From Zymoseptoria tritici IPO323 (Eukaryota; Ascomycota; Dothideomycetes; Mycosphaerellales; Mycosphaerellaceae): a DNA stretch of 64,000 bases. Position numbers and translations under genes: made by a program. The stretch is taken from NCBI RefSeq assembly GCF_000219625.1, contig NC_018217.1, positions 3,534,001-3,598,000 on the forward strand. The letters run 5' to 3'. Shown here in pieces: positions 54,013 to 64,000 of this stretch. Under the pieces are notes generated by a model, which made no database searches, had not been told where the DNA came from, and saw only the letters and a program-made list of their open reading frames with translations. Position 1 is the stretch's first letter, and every line of letters begins with the position of its first letter.

Positions 54013-56001
54013 TCACCTCCCCCTCCGAACCTCCATCCCCGGCCCCCACCCCCCATCAACCCCACAAATCTCCAACCTCCTCACCCCTTCCTGATCATGA
54101 TCTCCATCCCACCCTTCCAATCCCAAACCCTCCGCCGTCGTCGTCGCATCGCCATCATCCCCCTTCTGTCCTCCCAGTCCAACAGCAACCCCAACAACCA
54201 ACCCCACCGCATCCGCATAATCAAACCTCGGCGTGTCCTTCCACCACCCTTGCCACATCCCCACCGCCACCACCAAAATCAAAGCGAGGATATGCACCGT
54301 GAAATTGGCGTAGACATATTTCGCGTCGCCGATGCGCACGGCTGCGACGGTCCCCACGACCTCCGCATCACTGACTCCGCCCGTTCCTTGCGTGCGTGAA
54401 ATCGCGGCGAGGGACATGCGGAGGAGGATATCGTCTAACATGGCCGTCAAAGATTGCTCGACGGAGTAGAGCGTCATTTTTGCGACGCGGTCTTCGTAGG
54501 ATGTCGTCTTGGGAATGGATATCGGAAGGGAGGCGTGTTTCATGCCGGGTTGGGTGGTGGACGCCCAGAAAGTGGCGAAGTTCCCGACTAGCGCGTCGCC
54601 GATGGTGGAGGTCCAGATGGTGGTTTCGGTGCGGGAGACGTCCTCGATTTCGGAGAGGGCGCGGGTTTTGAGGGCGCCGGTGGGGTCGGGGTCGTTGGCA
54701 AGGGTGTTGGTGTCATTGCGAGGCTGCACGGAGATGGTGCGATTCAGAGGGGAGACGGAGATGGCATACTCTGTCGGGGAGAAGATGACTTCGCATTGGA
54801 TTTGGTCGAGAGTGGTGCCTTGCAGGGAGTAGGCTCCGTTGGCGGCGATGGCGAGGAGGAGACGGCGATCGGTGCGTTCGACCACGTTGCGGGCTGTGAT
54901 GGCTACGAGGCGGGATCCGGAGCCGAAAGCGGTGAGAGGATACCAGCCTGCGTTAGCTTGGCCGTTGAGGAAGGTTTCTTGAAGGTAGCTGCGGTTGTGG
55001 AAGGTGTCAGGGATGGCGGACCAGTTGTCGTTGGGTAACCAGCCTTGAGCGGCGAAGAGATTCGGGAAGCCGGCGGTGGCGTCGTATTTCTCGAGGTTGT
55101 TGGTGATGACCCACATGGAGGACTCGTTGTAGAGGCAGGAGACCTTGGGGAGATAGCCAGTGTCTGTGTAAGTGTAGTTTAGAACGGTGCCTGCCTTTTT
55201 GCCGAGCCCGGTCCAACCAACTGTTGCACCCATGCCGTACGATCGGCCGCGGAAGGTGTATCCTGAGTTGTCCGGCTTGGAGAAGTTCCTCTCTGAACCA
55301 TCGTATGTAATGGCCGAAGCGCCCGACTGGAGAATGGCTCCGGACTGGTACATCCCCGGACACAGCGTGAAGATGCCCGGCGAAGAGGCATCGATGGCTG
55401 TGAGGTTGCAGTTCGGCCCAGGAGCTGCTAGCATATCCCACGAACCTTGGCCTACATGCTTGACGGTGATGGAATTCAATGACCGATCAGTACCCGTCTG
55501 CTGTGGCGTCAAAGAACCCGTCCAGAGGAAGTTCGGCACGAGCGAGATGATCACGACCAGCATGCAGAGGATCAACCGGCGTCCTTTCAGATTCCAGTCA
55601 AGTCTCGTCAATGAGGTCGATGTCCAGAACCGGAGATTCTCCATTGATATCGCCTTCTCCCAGATCATCGTCCGTGTACTCAGATTGAAGGTCTGCGCCA
55701 GAGCAAAGGTCCAAGGTACAGCCAGTGTTGCTGAGACCATTTGCACGATAATCTGAAGGGTGGCTCGGTCATTCTTGGTGTATTCGTATAATGTCGACGT
55801 GGACCGGTAGCCGGATATTGTCAGCGCGAAGATGCATCCGCTGATCAAGGTTGGGAGGACAATCGCAAGAAGAGGCACAATTCTCGACCACAGACTGATG
55901 GTTTCGAGGCGAGGTCGGCCATCCTGTTGGTAAAGTGGTTTCTCCTCGGATATGAAGATGTTCCGGTCTATGGCCGCCAGATTGAACCACTGCTTTCCCA
56001 T
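54013..56001 (-). CDS. Large membrane protein with glycosylated ectodomain, unknown
   Basis: 662 residues, single exon, ATG 56001. Three hydrophobic segments near the N terminus (about 38-62, 84-106, 143-163), a long ectodomain-like middle (about 165-555) with many N-x-S/T sites (e.g. NYTYT, NESS, NWSA, NRSY, NRTI, NDTN) and several Cys, then a membrane segment at about 575-595 (VHILALILVVAVGMW) and a Gly/Asp-rich tail. This layout matches a common Pezizomycotina family of uncharacterised membrane proteins (three TM, ectodomain, one or two TM). Function unknown. The C-terminal Gly/Asp-rich tail may be slightly over-extended. Confidence 0.8.
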   Translation of the reverse strand: MGKQWFNLAAIDRNIFISEEKPLYQQDGRPRLETISLWSRIVPLLAIVLPTLISGCIFALTISGYRSTSTLYEYTKNDRATLQIIVQMVSATLAVPWTFALAQTFNLSTRTMIWEKAISMENLRFWTSTSLTRLDWNLKGRRLILCMLVVIISLVPNFLWTGSLTPQQTGTDRSLNSITVKHVGQGSWDMLAAPGPNCNLTAIDASSPGIFTLCPGMYQSGAILQSGASAITYDGSERNFSKPDNSGYTFRGRSYGMGATVGWTGLGKKAGTVLNYTYTDTGYLPKVSCLYNESSMWVITNNLEKYDATAGFPNLFAAQGWLPNDNWSAIPDTFHNRSYLQETFLNGQANAGWYPLTAFGSGSRLVAITARNVVERTDRRLLLAIAANGAYSLQGTTLDQIQCEVIFSPTEYAISVSPLNRTISVQPRNDTNTLANDPDPTGALKTRALSEIEDVSRTETTIWTSTIGDALVGNFATFWASTTQPGMKHASLPISIPKTTSYEDRVAKMTLYSVEQSLTAMLDDILLRMSLAAISRTQGTGGVSDAEVVGTVAAVRIGDAKYVYANFTVHILALILVVAVGMWQGWWKDTPRFDYADAVGLVVGVAVGLGGQKGDDGDATTTAEGLGLEGWDGDHDQEGVRRLEICGVDGGWGPGMEVRRGR

Positions 56002-56485
56002 GGCTGCGACTCTTCGTCTGTCGCTGGGGTGAATGCTGCCGGCGTCGATACAGTCAAGTAAGCAGTCTCATCGAGCCGAGGGGGCAGAAGAGGACTTCGC
56101 TCTCTTGATGTCAAGAAGAAAAAGTATACTCCCACCTCTACGCGCCTAGTGAGGCCACGAGGGATCCTTCGGCTTCATACTTAGTCCATGTTGGCTATGC
56201 TGCGGCGTCTGCGGTGTGACTCGGGTGGTGGCAGGGCAGAAATCCTTCGCGTCGAACCAATCGAGGCGGTGACTTTGCAGATCTCATTGATATAGATTTG
56301 TGAGGGGGGCTGCCAGGTCGCCAGTACTGGTCGTGAGCATGTCCTACTCAATGATCTGTCCATGTTGTTAGCACGTCCAGCGAACATGGCGGACAAAGCG
56401 TGATGTTGTGTTGAAGAAGACGGTCCAGCGCTGAAGAATGAGACTGTAAGGTAGCCTCATGCCAAGCCCCGACTGGTAGTTCTAG
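56002..56485. other. Intergenic, divergent promoters
   Basis: 484 bp between divergent start codons; nothing further seen. Confidence 0.4.
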
Positions 56486-56926
56486 ATGGAGCGCAAGCCA
56501 TCCTTGTCCTTCACAACAACGAACGAGACCTCCAATCCTCCCTCCACCGTCACCATGTCCGCCGCAACGCACATCTACTGGTACAAGATCCTCGACGCTC
56601 CACCGCCCTCACCCCTTCCGACCACCCTCCCTCTCTCCGACCTCGACACCCGCGACAACTTCATCCACCTCTCCACCGCTGTTCAAATCCCCATCACGCT
56701 GAATCGCTTCTTCGCATCCGCCAAGACCGTATGGCTGCTCAAGCTGCGAAGTAAAGATATCGATGGCGAGATTCGGTTCGAAGAGGGTCTACCAGAGTGT
56801 CCGCATGTACATGACACAGTGACGGGGTTGGGCAAGGGGAATGTAGAGGAGGTGATCGAGGCTAAGAGGGCAGAGGGACAGGAGTGGAAGGATGTCAAGG
56901 AGATTCAAGAGTTGAGGAATGATTGA
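56486..56926 (+). CDS. DUF952 family protein
   Basis: 146 residues from ATG 56486, or 123 from ATG 56555 (context CACCATGTC), which begins right before the domain and may be the true start. Family pattern: YWYKILDAPP, LPLSDLDTRDNFIHLSTAVQ, NRFFASAKTVWLLKL, then IRFEEGL, HVHDTV and a final acidic helix. DUF952 proteins are small, found in bacteria and fungi, and related by fold to ADP-ribosyltransferase-like domains; the activity is not established. Length fits. Intact. Confidence 0.85.
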   Translation: MERKPSLSFTTTNETSNPPSTVTMSAATHIYWYKILDAPPPSPLPTTLPLSDLDTRDNFIHLSTAVQIPITLNRFFASAKTVWLLKLRSKDIDGEIRFEEGLPECPHVHDTVTGLGKGNVEEVIEAKRAEGQEWKDVKEIQELRND

Positions 56927-56996
56927 AAGACTCTGGTCGAAGGCGGACGCATTGGACATCGCATAACCTGCTGAAACCACGATCGACTCCACACAG

Positions 56997-58695
56997 TCAT
57001 ATCATCCTCTCCATCCGATGCAACTTCGAATCCCTCGTCCACCTCCTAATCTCCTTCCCTAGATACAACGGCACGCTCAACACAACCGGCAGCATCCCCA
57101 CCGCAAACTGCACCATAAACACCGCCGTCCAGCCCTTCCTCTCATGCAAATCAAACACCCAGTAACTCAAACAGAACCCCAACACATTCTTCAACACCGT
57201 CCCGACAACCATAATCTCGCCCGAAACAGGCCTGTACGAGTCAATCGCGTACGCAATCGCAATACTCGGAATCGACGTGATGGCCAGTCCGGAGAACCCG
57301 AATCCACATACTACAATCGCCTGCCATGGCCAGAGGCGTGCGTAGCCCACGGCGCCGACAATATGCGCTACGATGAAGAACGCGCAGTATGGTATCAGCG
57401 CCGGTAGTCGCATCTCCGCTTCACGGACTCCACCATTTCGCACTGTCATGCGTTGAGCCCACCGGTCTGATAGAGGTCCAGCGGTAAGAAAGCCGACCAG
57501 TGCCCCAGTGAAGATGGCGAAATTGGAGAATCCGACGGTTTCGGGCGACCAATTGTAGGGAGGAGCGCTGAACAGTCCGGACTGGGTGATGTTGAAGAGG
57601 AGCTGGAGATCAGCGGCGCAGGCGAGCATGAGCGCCGCCCAGAAGACGATGGGGTTAAAGAAGACGAGGACGGGAGCTGTGAGGTCGTGGAGGAGGAAAC
57701 GAAGCCAATTCTTCTCCGGGCGAGCGAAGAGGGCGTATTGGTGCTTGCTTGGCCGGCCTTTGCGGAGGTATTGGTCGGGAAGGGTGCTGACATCGCCCTG
57801 TTCTTCCACCTTGGCCGTGTTGCCGTCTCGATGGAACTTCGTCTCTGGATAGAAGAACACCAACAGCACCGTCGCAAACGCCGACATACCCGTTCCCAGC
57901 CAAAAGAAGCTCCGCTATCCATACCGACTCCTAATGGAACCCGCAATAACAGGACCCACCGACGAACTCGAAAACTGAAAGAAGAAATACGTAGCAAGCC
58001 ACGTCCCGCGTTCATGCCTGCACACAGTCAGCCCCTAACCCTCCCACCTCCAACAACCTAACAAAACTCACAAAAAGAACATATCCGCTACAGTCTGCAC
58101 TATAACCGTCTCACTCGTCGCCGCCACCAACCCATTACACGCCCTCGCCGCCAACAAGCTCCTATAACTCCCCGCTTTCGCTTGCCACACATTCGTTAGC
58201 ACCACCAGCACGCCACACCCGATCGCCGTCGGTCTGCGGCCGAAGACGTTAGAAAGAGGGACGAGGAGGATGTTGGCGAAGCCGAGGGTAAGGACGCACA
58301 CGGAAGTAAGGAGCGAGAGGGATTGTTAGGAGAGGTGGAATTCGGAGGCGAGGAGGGGAAAGAGAGGAGCCAGGAAGAGGACGGAGATTACGACGGTCCA
58401 GGTAAAGAGGAGTTAGGAGGTTGCTGTTAGGAGTTTGTAGAGGGGGGACCAGTTTAGGGGGTCGTGGGGGGAGGCGCTGGGGTCGGGGACGAGGCTGGAG
58501 GTAAGCGGTTAATGTTTTGTTTGGATGGTCGTCTGGAGTCTGTGTTGGTGGCGAATGGGTCGCTTACATGGGTGCTTGGCTGCTGCTACTTTTCATGATC
58601 TCGGTACCTGGGATGATGTCGACCTCTGGTCTGCTGGATTCCGGCAGCTCGACGACTTCTTTGCTGTTGACCATGATGTCTTGCCGAGTGTCCAT
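56997..58695 (-). pseudogene. MFS transporter with three nonsense codons
   Basis: Exons 58695-58568, 58494-58072 and 58017-56997 with introns of 73 and 54 bp join in phase and give 523 codons of a DHA1-type major facilitator: ILVPDPSASPHDPLNWS at the start of the domain, SNVFGRRPTAIG (motif A region), then the C-terminal six-helix half with PLSDRWAQR and ALIPYC. Three in-frame stops interrupt it: TAA 58415-58413 in helix 1, TAA 58328-58326 in the first loop, and TAG 57917-57915 in YG-x-RSFFWLG where Trp is normal. Splice sites and all other sequence are well preserved, so loss looks recent. Substrate unknown. Confidence 0.85.
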
Positions 58696-59130
58696 TGTGA
58701 GCTGAAAGACGACAGATTCCGAGAGCACCTTCGATGAGTTGCAGCTGTACAAGAACAATTCAAGCTGGGAGAAGAAGAAGGCACTTGTCAAAGAAATCGT
58801 CATTTACTTGTAAGTGGGGATACACGTTTTGATCTACATTGACCTACCTAGAGGAAGATGCGGTAAAACATTGCGTCTTTGAATGGCGTGCATGTGCATG
58901 CAACGGGGAGCATAATTCGAACTACTGAATTACGAAAGCTCACACACTCCTTCTCATTTGGTGACCCAAGGTGCCAGATTGAAAGTACAATGTGTTGTCA
59001 TTTGCGGTAAAGGGCACTTCAAGTGGTCAAATCGCGGTGTGACGTGCCCGGGATTCCAATGACTCGACATGATATGAACTCAAAAGTCCTTGCATATGAT
59101 GCCGCAGAGTGGTGAACAATCAATCGACCC
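58696..59130. other. Intergenic before second repeat region
   Basis: About 430 bp, no gene; base composition drifts to AT-rich toward the right. Confidence 0.4.
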
Positions 59131-59139
59131 ATCCCCGAA

Positions 59140-59480
59140 GGGGTTGGATTGATGGATTAACGCTATGGCCAGGATTAATTAATAGACCAATTTAATCGCT
59201 ATGGTGAGGATTGATTAATGCTATTGATTAATGCTATCGCATTAATCAATCCGGTGGATTAGTAGATTGGTAATAGATTAGTAGATTAAGGATCGATTAA
59301 GGATAGATTGGCCGGTGTAGCTAGCCTGCTGCAGGCACCGCCGGAGGCCAGCGCGCCGCAGGCGGAGCGATTTTGAAGGATTAGTTAATCGGTATAGCTA
59401 AGGATTAGTTAATCCGAGTAGTTTAAGGGTGTTGTTAGCGTTAGTAAGGGTAGTGTTGTTATAAAGGTATAGGTTAGGGT
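59140..59480. repeat. AT-rich ATTAAT repeats with palindrome
   Basis: Many GATTAATGCTAT / GGATTAGTTAATC copies. A perfect 14-bp inverted pair, GGATTGATTAATGC (59208) and GCATTAATCAATCC (59239), flanks a 17-bp spacer. A GC-rich island with GCCGGAGGC and GCCGCAGGC lies at about 59310-59372. Probably the terminal or subterminal region of the hAT element that follows. Confidence 0.5.
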
Positions 59481-60084
59481 TAATTCGAAGAAGTTGTAAA
59501 CCTAAGCTTAAACCCTAATTACGGAGCCCTACAAATCGATTAATTCTATTAGTTAGGGAGTAGCCGAAACGCGGGGGATCCGCGCATATGCTAGCGCAGA
59601 GCCGCATCTTAGCTCTAATCTAACCTTACATATTTCCTAATACTAGATTTCTCTACTAGAAAACCCGCACATTACATTTTAAGTAAGCGCATCGTAGAGA
59701 TCTCGACTAGCGCTCTCCTACAAAAAAAGAATAAGTATTATCGGGTATATAGTTATAGAGTTATCGAAGCTAGAAATATTACAAGGTTTTAGGATTAAGA
59801 ATTAGAGTTTTAGCTATAGCAATCTCTCGACATTTAATAACTGAACAGCTATTATACTAACTCTATTCTTAATACTTACTATATTAATATAATTTTTGAT
59901 TTGCATTTAAGCGTAGTCTTTACGCTTTCTAATAAACCACTTTTTGTTATAATAGCACATTAGGATTATATTTAAATAGTTACCGCAACATGTTAACAAT
60001 ACTAGCATCGGAGATACTAAGCCGCACTGTTAAACTCTAATTCTCGAGCCTTATTCCTTATACTTTACTATTAACAACACTACT
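59481..60084. other. AT-rich RIP-mutated 5' region of hAT element
   Basis: About 600 bp, TpA-rich, no frame; presumed leader of the transposase remnant at 60085. Confidence 0.35.
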
Positions 60085-60987
60085 ATGTTACGCCCTCCTT
60101 TATCTTACGCGGCATTATTAAACGTATCGCCGTTCCTATAGCACATCCTCGACTCCGAAGCCGCCGATAGTATCCTTACCGCGTCTATCGCTCCCTTAGA
60201 ACTACCGATCCCTACCGAGTTTTAACGCACGAACGACTACCTTAGTTACGCAGCTTAAGCGCTAGCTACTACACCGATCCGTAGCTACGAGGGCCTCGAT
60301 CTTACGCGGCCGTCGCTTTATAGCTTTACTATCGCTATTTCTTCCCTTAACAAGGACTCCTAGGTGTAGCAGTATAGCTATCGGCTTAATAAGATAGACA
60401 ACAAGGGCAAGACGGTAGAGTAGTAGCTCTATAGGACTTGTTATTAGAAGAGATCTAGCATACTACATAAGTATTAGACGAGCTCTTAGACGAGTAGTGC
60501 TAGTAATTATCTAAAGGCAGTGCACTAGCTTAATAAACACGGAGTAATAATAGCAGAAGCACTATAATCCCTAAGGAAGCGCAAGGTAATAGACATATTT
60601 AGACTGCCTTTCGAGACTAACTACATTACTATTAGTCGCATTGCAGCTACGTTTAATGCTAGTTACTTTAAGGCTATGCTTCTTTAATAGATTATCTTCT
60701 GCTCGATCCCCTTCCGTAAGGTTAATAACCTTAAGTTTAGAGAGATGCTAATCTACCTTAATCTAATAGTTAAAAGAACGCTGCTAGATTATACGACTAT
60801 AAGCCGGTAGCTACATAAGGCATATAATAGTTTCCTCGGTGTTGTAACTAAGCTGCTCGTAATAGCGCTCGGCCTTATTTACTTCTTAATAGACATATAG
60901 ACGTCCTCGAATAGCATTGCTCTTAATAGCCTTATAGCGCACTTCATCGATAACACTAGCAAGTGTTAGAAGCACCTTAAGAGGGAG
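60085..60987 (+). pseudogene. hAT transposase, N-terminal fragment, RIP-mutated
   Basis: ATG 60085 opens a frame of about 300 codons with many TAG/TAA stops. The second half has the hAT pattern: FNASYFKAML, SIPFRKVNNLKFREML, TTISR-LHKAY, then LIYFLIDIWTSSNSIALNSL and IAHFID, corresponding to the 'H(I/L)SFDxWTSPN' DDE-domain start of fungal hAT transposases. A BED-finger-like stretch precedes it. The frame ends abruptly at about 60987 where LTR-like TGTAGGCTTG begins, so the C-terminal half is missing from this position. Cut-and-paste transposase in life; dead here. Confidence 0.7.
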
Positions 60988-61292
60988 TGTAGGCTTGCAC
61001 CGAAAACAAATAGTTGTAGAATGTAACGAGTCGATTCGATAAGGAAGGGAATGGACGAGAGCGTCCCCCGAGGCTATATACCCGCCCTTCGTGTTGCCAA
61101 ATGCGTCCCTCCGCCTAGACTAGGCACCGGTCGCAGTCTAACGTCCGCTCGGGGGCTGTCGTGCGCCTATAAGGTTCGTTCCTCTATAGGATGTCCTAGT
61201 CTAGGCTAGATAAGATAGCACTAGTAATCTGTAGTGCTAGGATAGTCTAGGTTAGGACAGGTAGGAGACGTTATCGTAAGGGTGTCCTTATA
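60988..61292 (-). repeat. Probable LTR of the minus-strand Gypsy element
   Basis: Starts TGTAGGCTTGCACC exactly where the hAT frame is cut. To its right lies a pyrimidine tract TTGCCCCCCTCCCCTCTC (61293-61310), the complement of a polypurine tract as expected next to the 3' LTR of a minus-strand element. The right edge reads TTATA, where CA would be expected; a RIP C-to-T change could explain it. The partner LTR is outside the window. Confidence 0.45.
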
Positions 61293-61527
61293 TTGCCCCC
61301 CTCCCCTCTCTACAACTGACCTTAGTTGCGGTGGAAAATTTATAAGCTATTAGCTGCTAGATGTCCTAATCTAGAAGGATTTGCGGGTCTATAGCGTTGC
61401 TATATTAATTTAATTCTTCTTCTAAACTTTCTCTCTTCTTTACCAACTACTAAAAGTAAGTAATCTAGGGTAGTGCCAGTATAGTCTAGTTTAGGTCTAG
61501 CAAGGCTAACATTAGCGCAGACATACT

Positions 61528-62429
61528 ATGTCTTCCGCCGCCGCGGCCCTCGTGCGCAACGATTACGCCAGAAAGGTCCGTAACGGGACTTTTAACTACA
61601 ATCCGTACTTTAATTGCATTAAAGACATTAAGCAGAACAAAGACTTAACTAAACTATGCTAGTTAGCGTTAGAGAAGCCTATTAAGGGCATTACTGCCAA
61701 ATGCGCCGGCTGTCTAGACGACAGAAACGCCGATTGCTTCTAGGTAGGATATTTCTAAACTATTCTAGAGTCTTTTAGATCTAGGCTAACCCTAAATAGC
61801 TCCCTCCGGCCCGTAAGGACAAGTAGGACACTATTAATACCTAGATTTAAGCAGAGTACGCTAATCCGGTAGCGAACGCGGACAATAAGAAGAAGTTAAA
61901 GAGCAAGGTGCTCCTGTTTGCTAGTTCGATTAAGTTATATATGCCGTTCTAGCTTATTTTAGACTAGTATGCTAACTATTAGCGCCTTAGGGAGCTTAGA
62001 AACAGCGTTCGCGGTCCGGAGGGTCTTACTTTGCACTAGGGTACCGGCGAGTAGGACACGTCGGGTTAAAAGGTTAAGAAGCGGGACAGGTCGGCCGCTA
62101 CTTATATAGAGAAGGCCGTAAGTGTACCGTTCTAGCGCATTTTAGACTATACTAACGCTAGGATGTAGAAGCAGGCTGCTACCGGGACCCCGAGGTCCAA
62201 GAGAAGCCGCCTAATTAATCTAAAGGGCGCTATTACGGTCCAGTCGTTAACAGAAAAGCTTAATAAGTACAAGACTGCCTTGCATCGTAATAGCAAGGCC
62301 CTAGAGAGGTTTAATACGTACGCTAGGGGTACAGGAAAGACTAACAGGGAGGCGTTAAAGGCTTTAGTGCGCACTACGGCCGCTTAGGAGCGTAGAGAGG
62401 ACGCTTCGGACGAGGATAGCGATAATTAA
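61528..62429 (+). pseudogene. 281-codon spliced frame antisense to Gypsy, RIP-mutated
   Basis: ATG 61528 (MSSAAAALVRNDYARKV) with exons 61528-61743 and 61800-62429; a 56-bp intron (GTAGGA donor, GGCTAACC branch, AATAG acceptor) restores the frame to TAA 62427-62429. Several TAG stops. One Cys group, KCAGCLDDRNADCF (C-x2-C-x6-C), otherwise basic and unrecognised. It lies between the presumed 3' LTR and the end of minus-strand pol, so it may be an antisense gene carried by the retroelement. Confidence 0.5.
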
Positions 62430-62656
62430 GCCGGTTTAGTCTAGTTAGCTCTAGTAGTATGTAGGGTATAATAGATAACGCTATTACGCAGAGTAATAGG
62501 GCCCTTTTGAGTTATAATAGCGCAGAATAGCTTAAAGTGGGCTAGAATAGTCTAGAATGGAAAACCTTAACGCCTAAATAAAATCCCTAGAATTATTAAA
62601 AATGTTAAAGTCCTATATTATAAAGGAAAAAAGGATTAAAAAATTGACTAAGGGGG

Positions 62657-64000
62657 TTAGCGTTTTTTCTGGAATTTACCGCGCGCAGTTGGTCCTTTCT
62701 AGCCTATTCTGCGCCGGTAGGCCCGCATTGCTGCCGGGCTAATATTAACTACTACTTCCCAGGAGTTCTCGGACTAGTCGTAATCTTTCTACTTAATAAG
62801 GTACTCCCGATTGTTTAGTTCGTCTATACGTTCGGCCAGAATAGCCTCGACTTCGTATTCGTCGTCCTCTCCTACGTCGTATCGCATTATCCTATCCTGT
62901 TTGCGACTAAACTAGTCCGGGATAGATAGTTCTAGCAGAGAAATATAGAAGGTTAGGTAGATCTTTAGTAAGTCTAGTAGATCGAGCGTATATGCGACGC
63001 GGTTAATAACCGCTTTTACCTTATAAGGTCTAATGTATTTGTAATCGAGTTTCGCCGAAGGTCTTAATAACCTAATGTTGCGTGTATTAAGGTAGACTTC
63101 GTCTCCGACGTTAAAGGAGATGTCCTTCCTATGCTCGTTCGCCTACTTAGCTATTTGCTTCTTTGTTTTAGCTAGTCTAACCCGCAGTTTCTTCTAGTTA
63201 GAGATAACGCGGTCCGCAAGTTGTGCGGCGAACGGGGCTTCTCGTCCATTCTAGCGTAGTCTGGGCTAGTAGCACTGCCGAGGGTCCTGTGTCGTATACG
63301 CCTAGAATAGCGTAACCCCTATTGCGGAGTGTACGCTATTATTGTACGAGAATTCCGTAGTAGAGAGTAGGGAGGCCTAGTTGTCCTGTTTATAGTTGCA
63401 GTATATGCGAAGATACTACTCTAGCGTCTAGTTTTAGCGCTCTGTTTGCCCGTCTATTTAAGGGTGGAACGCTATGCTTAGTTTTCGGCGTATGCTAAGG
63501 TAGAAATAGAACGTGCTCTAGAATTTTAAGGTTAGGATAGGCCCTCGATCCGACGTAATCGTAGCTAGTGCGCTATAAAGTCGTACGACTTCCCTTATAA
63601 ATACCTCTACGAGCTCTGCTACGGTAATCGTCTTCTTATATAGCGCATAATAGACTATTTTAGTGCATCTGTTTACGATTACTAGGATTAAGTCGTAAGC
63701 CTAGCCTAGAAGTATGCTAGGTAGTAGGTCCGTTATAAAGTCTAGCGTTACATCCTCCTATAGTATAAGCGATAGTAGCTCTACGTGCAGCAATCCGTAA
63801 GGTTTGTGCCGTCGTAGCTTTAACCTACTGTACGCTTAATATGTCCGTATATAGTCCTTAACGTATTTCCTTATTTTAGGCTAGTAGAAACTCCTTTGTA
63901 GAAGTTCGAGCGTTCGAGAGAAGCCGAAGTGCCCTACTATAGGGTCGTCGTAGCATTCCTAAAGCAGTTAGAGTCTTATGCTTCCTTTAGGTACGTAGGC
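62657..64000 (-). pseudogene. Ty3/Gypsy pol, integrase and chromodomain part, RIP-mutated
   Basis: Minus strand from the right edge to TAA 62659-62657, partial. Integrase N-terminal zinc-binding region with FYWPKIRKYVKDYI, core with DLILVIVNRCTKI, ATITSDRGPI (the conserved S-D-R-G) and YNNSVHSA, then the C-terminal FNVGDEVYLNTRNI and KLDYKYIRPYKV block and a chromodomain (EYEVEAILAERID, NSWEVV), marking a chromovirus-type Gypsy element. Many in-frame TAG/TAA codons. Reverse transcriptase, gag and the other LTR lie beyond the window. Confidence 0.8.

Overview
This window comes from a filamentous ascomycete (Pezizomycotina, most likely Dothideomycetes). Genes lie on both strands without operons, and introns are short (46-115 bp) with GT/AG ends and CTRAC-type branch sites. 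The recognisable proteins are typical of moulds: an MSS51 with a MYND-like finger, a GH55 glucanase, a DCAF4-like WD40 protein, a 2EXR-like protein and DUF3716. No rRNA, tRNA or CRISPR was recognised.

Layout. (1) 0-38.5 kb is gene-rich chromosome. In order: RSE1 (partial), MSS51, a large coiled-coil protein with a new-looking composite zinc module, two small unknowns, a second protein with the same composite module, a secreted histidine phosphatase pseudogene, an F-box protein, a large unknown protein, a Dabb-domain protein, a small secreted protein candidate, SelO/FMP40 divergent from DCAF4-like, a secreted GH55 beta-1,3-glucanase, a 34-bp minisatellite, a decayed acidic protein, a 2EXR-like protein, a four-pass membrane protein and a MIF-domain protein with a long disordered tail. 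(2) 38.55-52.81 kb is a nested transposon. A MITE of about 490 bp was split inside its left terminal repeat by a 13.8-kb DNA element (38572-52338) flanked by a perfect 9-bp target duplication. The element carries a RecQ/DEAD-like helicase, a DUF6589 protein, two diverged DUF3716 proteins and a small unknown protein. All are riddled with TAG/TAA stops but keep their reading frames, as expected after repeat-induced point mutation (RIP) of CpA sites. Two pairs of a constant-length 25-nt hairpin lie just 3' of the two DUF3716 genes, and larger hairpins overlap both termini. (3) 52.8-59 kb is chromosome again: a large membrane protein, a DUF952 protein and an MFS transporter pseudogene with three stops. 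(4) 59.1-64 kb is a second RIP-mutated nest: a hAT transposase fragment cut by an LTR, a spliced 281-codon reading frame on the + strand, and the 3' end of a minus-strand Ty3/Gypsy pol with integrase and chromodomain, running off the right edge.

The two most unusual items are the uncharacterised helicase/DUF6589 element with its structured motifs, and the neighbouring paralogues with tandem Zn2Cys6-plus-CCCH modules. All assignments rest on reading the sequence and recalled family patterns; no database search was run.
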